Source of the DNA: CAZFDT01 sp964518335
Lineage (GTDB): Bacteria > Planctomycetota > Phycisphaerae > Phycisphaerales > Phycisphaeraceae
Length of the DNA stretch: 23,945 nt
Direction: 5' to 3'
Assembly (NCBI GenBank): GCA_964518335.1
Contig: CAZFDT010000077.1
Location: forward strand, 1 to 23,945
In this document: positions 19,664-23,945 of the stretch, piece by piece
Layout of the letters: each line of letters opens with the position of its first letter
How positions within the stretch are numbered: the stretch's first letter is position 1
Program-made: the position numbers and the translations under genes
Notes under the pieces: model-generated
The model's input: the letters and a program-made list of their open reading frames with translations, nothing else
Told to the model about the DNA's origin: nothing
Database searches by the model: none

Positions 19664-20104
19664 ATGGCAAACTTTGCAAAAGCGTTGAAGGAGGAGATTT
19701 CGCGGATCTCCCGGCGTGAGGGCCGGGCTTTGACCGCCAAGCTCAACCGCGCCTCGGCGCAGTATCGCCGCGACCTGGCGGCGCTGAAGCGGCAGATCGC
19801 CCAGCAGAGCCGCAAGCTCGCCTTCCTCGAAGGCCAGGAGCGCAAGCGCGTCGCCAAGCCGGTGGCCGACCTGCCCGAGGACGCCGCCAACGGCGTGCGC
19901 TTCCAGGCCCGCGGACTCAAGTCCCACCGCGCCAAGACCGGCCTGTCCGCCGCCGACTACGGCAAGCTCATCGGCGTCTCCGGCCAGAGCATCTACATGT
20001 GGGAGCAGGGCAAGACCCTTCCCCGCAAAAAGCAGATTGCCGCACTGGCAAGCCTCCGCGGCCTGGGCAAGCGCCAGGCGATGCAGCGCCTCGAACTGCT
20101 CTGA
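19664..20104 (+). CDS. coiled-coil protein with C-terminal XRE-type helix-turn-helix
   Basis: This 146-residue protein has an N-terminal coiled coil rich in Arg, Lys and Gln (about 1-60: ALKEEISRISRREGRALTAKL, then RRDLAALKRQIAQQSRKLAFLEGQ). A linker leads to an XRE-like domain (about 82-140). Its helix-turn-helix is LKSHRAKTGLSAADYGKLIGVSGQSIYMWEQGKTLPRKK. The order (dimerisation helix first, DNA-binding domain last) is seen in a small bacterial family without known function. The ATG at 19664 lies one base after the rsfS stop, so expression follows rsfS. No toxin partner is adjacent, which argues against an antitoxin. Possible nucleoid or regulatory DNA-binding protein. Confidence 0.75.
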   Translation: MANFAKALKEEISRISRREGRALTAKLNRASAQYRRDLAALKRQIAQQSRKLAFLEGQERKRVAKPVADLPEDAANGVRFQARGLKSHRAKTGLSAADYGKLIGVSGQSIYMWEQGKTLPRKKQIAALASLRGLGKRQAMQRLELL

Positions 20105-20116
20105 TCTGACCTCGCG

Positions 20117-20887
20117 TCAACCTCGACCGTGACCCAGGCCGCTGCGCGTCAGCCAGCCCAAGCTGTCGCGCACGGCCTGCATCATGTCGCTTCCGGGGGC
20201 GCACTCGTCGAGCTCGACGATCAGGCACTGCAGCACGTCCGGGTCCGCGGCGCCGATGCACGCGGCGATGTCCAGCTTCCCATGGCCCACTGCAACGTGC
20301 GGCTGGCCCTTCACCAGCGGGCCGTCCTTCACGTGCAGCAGCGGCGTGCGCGACGCGTAGCGCCCGATCAGCTCCGGCACGTCCACGTCGCCGAAGTTGC
20401 TCGCCCAGTACATGTCGATCTCGCACGCCAGCGTCGGCGCGTGCTCCATGAGCACGTCCCAGCCCCGCCGCCCGTCGATGTCGCGGTCGAACTCCCACCA
20501 GTGGTTGTGGTAGCACAGCCTCAGCCCGTGCGGCTGGAGCCGTTGCGCCATCGTCTCCCACGCCGCCGCCGACTTCTTCACCTCGTCGAGCGTGGCAAAC
20601 TGGTCCGGCCCGAAGCAGCCGGCGTAGCAGTCGAAGCCCAGCGCCTTGGCCGTGTCCACGAGCTGGTTCACGTTGTCCTTCGTCGGCTGCGTCCACGCCG
20701 ACGACACGCCAATGCCCATGTCGTCGAGGAACCGGCGAAAACTGCCGGGGGTCATGTCCCTGGGCACGCCCGACTCGATCGCCGCGTAGCCGATGGCCGC
20801 CAGTTCGGCGATCGTCTTGCGCGTGTCGTCAGGCGTCTTGCAGAACTCGCGGACGGTGTACATCTGGATGCTGATGGGCTTGCTCAT
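20117..20887 (-). CDS. sugar phosphate isomerase/epimerase (xylose-isomerase-like TIM barrel)
   Basis: This 256-residue AP endonuclease family 2/xylose isomerase-like TIM barrel has the family opening ISIQMYTVREFC. Metal ligands are probably the Glu of AIESGVPRD (about 38), YHNHWWEFDRD (about 124-134), ACEIDMYWASNFGD (about 157-170) and LLHVKDG (about 187-193). The terminal Glu is in LIVELDECAPGSD (about 227-239). Members isomerise or epimerise sugars and inositol-like ketoses. No signal peptide. It follows tilS by 3 bases on the same strand, yet a TATCAT 8 bases before its ATG, with no SD, suggests a second, leaderless transcript starting at the gene. Substrate unknown. A dispersed-motif copy lies inside (20285-20297). 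Confidence 0.88.
   Translation of the reverse strand: MSKPISIQMYTVREFCKTPDDTRKTIAELAAIGYAAIESGVPRDMTPGSFRRFLDDMGIGVSSAWTQPTKDNVNQLVDTAKALGFDCYAGCFGPDQFATLDEVKKSAAAWETMAQRLQPHGLRLCYHNHWWEFDRDIDGRRGWDVLMEHAPTLACEIDMYWASNFGDVDVPELIGRYASRTPLLHVKDGPLVKGQPHVAVGHGKLDIAACIGAADPDVLQCLIVELDECAPGSDMMQAVRDSLGWLTRSGLGHGRG
20285..20297 (+). repeat. copy of dispersed motif GNYCACTGCARCG
   Basis: GCCCACTGCAACG, opposite to the gene strand. In the TIM-barrel gene it is encoded as GTT GCA GTG (Val-Ala-Val). Confidence 0.6.
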
Positions 20888-20890
20888 GGC

Positions 20891-21634
20891 TCACGATGAT
20901 AACTGGCGAACGGCGTCGGCGAGCGCGACGGCGTGGTGGGCGACGCGCGGATGCAGGTCGCGCAGGTGCGGCAGCACGTCGCGCCGCAGGCGGGCGCGGA
21001 GGCGCGACGCGTCGGCGTTGGTATGGTCCTCGCGCCACAACTGCTGCAGTTGGCCGAGGAACGTCAGGGCGTCGGCGCGCGTGGCGGCGAGCATCGGGCG
21101 GATCACGGCGGTCGCCGATGGCTCGTCGTGAGACACCGGGCGCTTCCACGCGATGCCCCGCAGGCCCGCGACGCCGGTGCCGCGCACCAGCCGCATGAGC
21201 ACGGTTTCGAGCTGATCGTCGGCGTGGTGGGCCGTGGCGAGAACGCCGGCGTCGTGCTCGACGGCGATCTGCGCCAGCGCGGCGTAGCGCTGCCTGCGGG
21301 CGGTGGCCTCGACATTGGCGCCGTGGTGCTGCGGGTGAATGTCGCTGCGCGCGAACGGCAGGCCCAGCGTCGCGGCAAGCTGCTCGACGAAGCGGGCGTC
21401 GTCCTCCGCGTCGTCGCGCAGGTGGTGCTGCACGTGGCCGACGATCAGCCGCAGATGCCACGTGCGCCGCGGCGCGAGCAGGTGCATCGCCCGCAGCAGC
21501 GCCACCGAGTCGGCTCCGCCGCTGACGGCCACGACGACGCCGGCGCCGTCGCCCACGCCGCAGCGGTGACGCAGCCCGTGGGCGACGCGCCGGACAAAGG
21601 GGTGCAGGTGCGGGTTGGCGGGGGCCTGCGACAT
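20891..21634 (-). CDS. tilS: tRNA(Ile)-lysidine synthase, short form
   Basis: This 247-residue PP-loop ATPase modifies C34 of tRNA-Ile2 to lysidine, so that the CAU anticodon reads AUA. The N-type ATP pyrophosphatase loop VVVAVSGGADSVALLRAM (33-50) is intact. VGHVQHHLRDDAEDDARFVEQLAATLG (about 66-92) and ATAHHADDQLETVLMRLVRGTGVAGLRGI (about 133-161) are the TilS signature regions. The protein ends after the NTPase core with no second or third domain, unlike the ~430-residue E. coli enzyme. The ATG at 21634 is chosen because the frame upstream has no other start near it; TATCAT sits 7 bases upstream and there is no SD, suggesting a leaderless mRNA. It is divergent from the membrane protein gene at 21681. 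Confidence 0.92.
   Translation of the reverse strand: MSQAPANPHLHPFVRRVAHGLRHRCGVGDGAGVVVAVSGGADSVALLRAMHLLAPRRTWHLRLIVGHVQHHLRDDAEDDARFVEQLAATLGLPFARSDIHPQHHGANVEATARRQRYAALAQIAVEHDAGVLATAHHADDQLETVLMRLVRGTGVAGLRGIAWKRPVSHDEPSATAVIRPMLAATRADALTFLGQLQQLWREDHTNADASRLRARLRRDVLPHLRDLHPRVAHHAVALADAVRQLSS
20896..20901 (-). promoter_or_regulatory. -10-like TATCAT before the TIM-barrel gene
   Basis: Minus-strand TATCAT 8 bases before the ATG at 20887, without an SD. It lies in the last tilS codons (CAG TTA TCA TCG TGA), where TTA and TCA are unusual in these GC-rich genes, hinting that the hexamer is retained for transcription. Confidence 0.4.
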
Positions 21635-21641
21635 GCCGATG

Positions 21642-21647
21642 ATGATA
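21642..21647 (-). promoter_or_regulatory. -10-like TATCAT of a probable leaderless tilS
   Basis: Minus-strand TATCAT ending 7 bases before the ATG at 21634, without an SD, so transcription would start at the initiation codon. Confidence 0.4.
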
Positions 21648-21680
21648 TGATCCGGCTCGGTCTGGAGACGCCCTTCCCGA

Positions 21681-22223
21681 TTGCGGATGATGATGATGCC
21701 ACCGCCTGTGCTGGGATTGACGTTCGACACGAGCGTTCTGTCGCCGCTGGTGCCGTGGCTGCCGGTGCTGGGCGTGGCGCTGATCACGCTGGGGGTGATG
21801 ATGCGGCTGCGCCATCGCCGCAAGCGGGTCAGCGGCCAGCCGACGGCGCGTGAGCAGCTCGAACGCGCCAAGCAGACGCGGGCGATGAAGACCGATCTCG
21901 AGGAGCTGATGGTCGAGATCGAGCGGCTGACGCGGCGGTTCGCCTCGCAGATCGACGCCAAGACGGCGGAGCTGGAGACGCTCCTCCGCGAGGCCGACGA
22001 ACGCATCGGCGAGCTGCGCCGCCACCACGGTCAGATCCCCCCGCCGCCGCGCGCCCGGGCCGCGAGCGATCCCTACGCCGACGCGACCGACACCGCCGAT
22101 CCGCTGTCGCGCAGCGTCTTCGACCTCGCCGACGAGGGCCTGCCGCCGGTCGAGATCGCCCGCAAACTCAACGAGCACGTGGGCAAGGTCGAGTTGATCC
22201 TGGCGCTGCGAAAGACGCAATAA
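21681..22223 (+). CDS. single-pass membrane protein with coiled coil and C-terminal HTH-like (DUF6115-type) region
   Basis: This 180-residue protein starts with MRMMMM and has one membrane helix (about 22-42, PLVPWLPVLGVALITLGVMM) followed by a basic stop-transfer RLRHRRKR. A long cytoplasmic coiled coil follows (about 56-118, KTDLEELMVEIERLTRRFASQIDAKTAELETLL as two runs). After a Pro/Ala linker comes a short helical domain VFDLADEGLPPVEIARKLNEHVGKVELILALRK (about 142-176) that looks like an HTH. This layout (TM, coiled coil, terminal HTH) resembles the DUF6115/DUF2802 proteins found in other bacteria, whose role is unclear. Start at 21681; a later Met in the run is equally possible. It ends 27 bases before dapA. 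Confidence 0.75.
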   Translation: MRMMMMPPPVLGLTFDTSVLSPLVPWLPVLGVALITLGVMMRLRHRRKRVSGQPTAREQLERAKQTRAMKTDLEELMVEIERLTRRFASQIDAKTAELETLLREADERIGELRRHHGQIPPPPRARAASDPYADATDTADPLSRSVFDLADEGLPPVEIARKLNEHVGKVELILALRKTQ

Positions 22224-22233
22224 CGCGACGGTT

Positions 22234-22244
22234 TGTGCTATCCT
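22234..22244 (+). promoter_or_regulatory. extended -10 (TGC-TATCCT) of a probable leaderless dapA
   Basis: TGCTATCCT at 22236-22244 fits an extended -10 (TGnTATnnT) and ends 6 bases before the dapA ATG at 22251. No SD lies between. Confidence 0.4.
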
Positions 22245-22250
22245 TCCCGC

Positions 22251-23126
22251 ATGATCGAACTGCACGGCGCATACACGGCCATGATCACCCCCTTCGTTCG
22301 CGGCGGCGTCGATGCCGCGCGACTGCAGGCGAATGTGAAGCACCAGATCGAGCAGGGGATCGACGGGCTCGTGCCCGTGGGCACGACCGGCGAGTCGCCC
22401 ACACTCTCGCACGAGGAGCATCGGCTGGTGATCGAGAAGGTTGTCGAGGCCGCGGCGGGCCGGGTGCCTGTGATCGCCGGGACCGGCAGCAACGCCACCG
22501 CCGAGGCGCTCGAGCTGACGAAGCACGCGAAGAAGGTCGGCGCCGACGCGGCGCTGATGGTCAACCCCTATTACAACAAGCCCACGCAGGAAGGGCTGTA
22601 CCGCCACTTCGCCGCCGTCGCCGATGCCGTGGACCTGCCCATCGTGCTCTACAACATCCCCGGGCGCACGGGCATCACGATGAGTCCGCAGACCGTGGCA
22701 CGCCTCGCCGGCAAGCACAAGAACATCGTGGCCATCAAGGAAGCCACCGGCTCGCTCGACATCGCCAGCGAGATCGCGTCGCTGTGCGACATCACCATCG
22801 TGTCGGGCGACGACTCGCTGACGCTCCCGCTGATGTCGATCGGTGGCAAGGGCGTCATCAGCGTGCTCTCCAACCTCATGCCCGCCAAGGTCAAGGCGCT
22901 CACTGCAGCGGCCCTTGCAGGCGACTACACTCAAGCCCGCCGCCTCCACCGGGAGTTGTTCCCGCTCTGCAAAGTCATGTTCATCGAGACCAACCCCATC
23001 CCCATCAAGACCGCGATGATGCTCAAGGGCCTGGACACCGGCGAGCTGCGCCTGCCCCTGTGCGAGATGGCCCCCGCCGCCAAGGCCCAGCTCGAAGCCG
23101 CCCTGCGCGACCGCGGCGCACTGTAG
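22251..23126 (+). CDS. dapA: 4-hydroxy-tetrahydrodipicolinate synthase
   Basis: This 291-residue TIM-barrel enzyme condenses pyruvate with L-aspartate semialdehyde in the lysine/diaminopimelate pathway and acts in the cytosol. Signatures are VPVGTTGESPTLSHEEH (41-57), VNPYYNKPTQEGLYRHF (104-120), VLYNIPGRTGI (132-142, with Y134 and R139) and IVAIKEATGSL (159-169, Schiff-base K163). Length is standard, and the motif set matches DapA proper rather than N-acetylneuraminate lyase or KDG aldolase. The frame opens 18 bases earlier at a TTG, but ATG 22251 starts exactly as DapA proteins do (MIELHGAYTAMITPF). A TGC-TATCCT 6 bases upstream and no SD suggest leaderless transcription. A dispersed-motif copy lies at 22898-22910. 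Confidence 0.96.
   Translation: MIELHGAYTAMITPFVRGGVDAARLQANVKHQIEQGIDGLVPVGTTGESPTLSHEEHRLVIEKVVEAAAGRVPVIAGTGSNATAEALELTKHAKKVGADAALMVNPYYNKPTQEGLYRHFAAVADAVDLPIVLYNIPGRTGITMSPQTVARLAGKHKNIVAIKEATGSLDIASEIASLCDITIVSGDDSLTLPLMSIGGKGVISVLSNLMPAKVKALTAAALAGDYTQARRLHRELFPLCKVMFIETNPIPIKTAMMLKGLDTGELRLPLCEMAPAAKAQLEAALRDRGAL
22898..22910 (+). repeat. copy of dispersed motif GNYCACTGCARCG
   Basis: GCTCACTGCAGCG inside dapA, read GCG CTC ACT GCA GCG (Ala-Leu-Thr-Ala-Ala). ACT and GCA are A/T-ending codons in an otherwise G/C-ending gene. Confidence 0.6.
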
Positions 23127-23131
23127 TCGGC

Positions 23132-23137
23132 TATGAT
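23132..23137 (+). promoter_or_regulatory. -10-like TATGAT before the 79-residue gene
   Basis: TATGAT ends 9 bases before the ATG at 23147, without an SD between them, giving an mRNA leader of about 2 bases. Confidence 0.35.
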
Positions 23138-23146
23138 GCTTGCGCC

Positions 23147-23386
23147 ATGCTGCGCAGCACCCCTGAATGGGAAGCGTTCGAGCGGGAGGAGATTCGGGAT
23201 CAGCCCAAAGGCTATGCCCGAGGGGTTGATCTATACCGCGGCATGTTGCAGATGGCGATCTCGCGAGGCAAACTACCGCCATCCAATCCTCTTGAAGGGC
23301 TCGAGCACGATGTCGAACTCCGGCGGCGCCTCGATGCGTTTGGACTTCGATCGAATGCTCGGGCAACTGGCCCGACAACTCGATAA
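23147..23386 (+). CDS. small partner gene of the AbiEii-like nucleotidyltransferase
   Basis: This 79-residue protein reads MLRSTPEWEAFEREEIRDQPKGYARGVDLYRGM, then LPPSNPLEGLEHDVELRRRLDAFGL: a mostly helical, charged protein with no catalytic motif. The LPPSNPLEGLE...D...R segment recalls short proteins encoded just before nucleotidyltransferases. The frame matches the ATG at 23147, 20 bases after the dapA stop. Its 3' end overlaps the nucleotidyltransferase start at 23310 by 77 bases in another frame, a sign of tight coupling. By position it could be a cognate antitoxin or a substrate-binding subunit; neither is proven. The extreme C-terminus (SNARATGPTTR) is an overlap by-product and is probably not conserved. 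Confidence 0.6.
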   Translation: MLRSTPEWEAFEREEIRDQPKGYARGVDLYRGMLQMAISRGKLPPSNPLEGLEHDVELRRRLDAFGLRSNARATGPTTR

Positions 23387-23918
23387 AGCCCGCGTTCCCT
23401 ACATGGTCATCGGCGGACAGGCCGTGCTCGAGCACGGACGCCCTCGCCTGACAGAGGACATCGATTTGACCCTGGGCATTCCGCCAAGGGACCTCGACCG
23501 CTTGCTGCGCGCCATTGGAGAGCTGGGGCTGACCCCCTCCCGTGCCGACGCCCGCGAGTTCGTGAATCTGACTCACGTCTTGCCTACGCGCCAGCAAGAC
23601 TCGCCCTTGCGCGTGGACTTCAGTATGACCGACTCGCCCTACGAGCTGCAGGCCATCGCCCGCGGCGTGGACGTGGTCATCGACGGCGTGCCCGTGCGCT
23701 TCGCCACGGCCGAGGACCTGGTCATCCACAAGGTCATCGCCTGGCGCGGCCGCGACATCGACGACATCGAGGGCGTGCTGCTGAAGAACCCCGGCATGGA
23801 CACGGCCTACATCCGGCATTGGCTTGCGCAGTTCGCCGACGTGCTCGAACAGCCGCTGGTCGAGCGATTCGACGAGCTGTGGCGCAAGTGCCAGGGTGAA
23901 GACATTTACCCCAGTTGA
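23310..23918 (+). CDS. AbiEii/DUF6036-like nucleotidyltransferase
   Basis: This 202-residue nucleotidyltransferase-fold protein shows the core signature VIGGQAVLEHGRPRLTEDIDL (GG at 35-36, D50 and D52 as metal-binding acids). The third acid is probably in RVDFSMTD (about 107-114). ATAEDLVIHKVIAWRGRDIDDIEGVL (about 133-158) is the helical part typical of AbiEii/minimal nucleotidyltransferases that modify tRNA or RNA in abortive-infection and toxin systems. The start at 23310 (MSNSGG) is chosen for its overlap with the preceding gene. ATG at 23334 (MRLDFD) is also possible, and neither has a strong SD. It is intact and ends 27 bases before the window edge. Whether it is a toxin or a housekeeping enzyme cannot be told. 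Confidence 0.82.
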   Translation: MSNSGGASMRLDFDRMLGQLARQLDKARVPYMVIGGQAVLEHGRPRLTEDIDLTLGIPPRDLDRLLRAIGELGLTPSRADAREFVNLTHVLPTRQQDSPLRVDFSMTDSPYELQAIARGVDVVIDGVPVRFATAEDLVIHKVIAWRGRDIDDIEGVLLKNPGMDTAYIRHWLAQFADVLEQPLVERFDELWRKCQGEDIYPS

Positions 23919-23945
23919 GTGATCCATGGTCGCGGGATGTGCCGA

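Noticed and set aside
20829..23927. 1032-residue minus-strand open frame
   Set aside because: It runs over tilS, the membrane protein gene and dapA in the wrong frame; its composition is that of a shadow frame.

Overview
The window is GC-rich DNA with dense, mostly minus-strand genes and strong G/C third-position bias. The gene set suggests a Planctomycetota bacterium, probably of the Phycisphaerae type. It includes a membrane pyrophosphatase of K+-dependent type, bS21 with a basic proline/lysine tail, sugar isomerase and oxidoreductase families typical of that phylum, a URO-D-like protein next to sugar genes, a PadR regulator, and small 'LRTQPFEP' and CPNC proteins. This lineage is an inference; no rRNA or marker gene is present to settle it. 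Most of the window is chromosomal core or housekeeping with a few accessory modules. No prophage, IS, CRISPR or tRNA was seen, and no gap between genes exceeds about 220 bases.

Layout. 1-216 (-) is the start of a MerR/excisionase-type DNA-binding protein. 406-1077 (+) is a UPF0173 metal-dependent hydrolase. 1173-1616 (-) is a Ser/Met-rich orphan. 1790-3703 (-) is a GT-C membrane glycosyltransferase. 3808-6409 (-) is a tightly overlapping four-gene operon, padR > SAM methyltransferase > Cys-motif protein > APC permease, with a 26-bp palindrome at its head. 6498-7688 (-) is a RepA-like AAA ATPase with a Pro-Thr repeat. 7903-9383 (-) holds a TerB-like protein, a CPNC membrane protein and a secreted PDZ protein. 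9440-10720 (-) is an APH-type phosphotransferase. 10796-13940 (-) is a carbohydrate cluster: D-lyxose isomerase, a Gfo/Idh/MocA oxidoreductase and a URO-D-like protein. 14028-14789 (-) is a LOG-family protein.

14905-15662 (-) is rpmI-rplT, divergent from rpsU (15829-16077, +). 16261-18873 (+) is hppA with a long structured leader and an unusual ~110-residue insertion. 18919-20104 (+) holds a small orphan, rsfS and a coiled-coil/XRE protein. 20117-21634 (-) is tilS followed by a TIM-barrel sugar isomerase/epimerase. 21681-23126 (+) holds a membrane/coiled-coil/HTH protein and dapA. 23147-23918 (+) is an overlapping two-gene module with an AbiEii-like nucleotidyltransferase.

The most interesting signals are not genes. 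(i) A 13-bp motif, GNYCACTGCARCG, occurs nine times on both strands, mostly inside genes, where it often uses A/T-ending codons that the genes otherwise avoid. (ii) Several different intergenic inverted repeats have arms built of short repeated words (3727-3786, 9313-9435, 14802-14899, 15358-15445). One of them runs into, and encodes part of, a signal peptide. (iii) Five genes have a -10-like hexamer 6-9 bases upstream of ATG and no Shine-Dalgarno, suggesting leaderless transcripts beside conventional SD-led ones.
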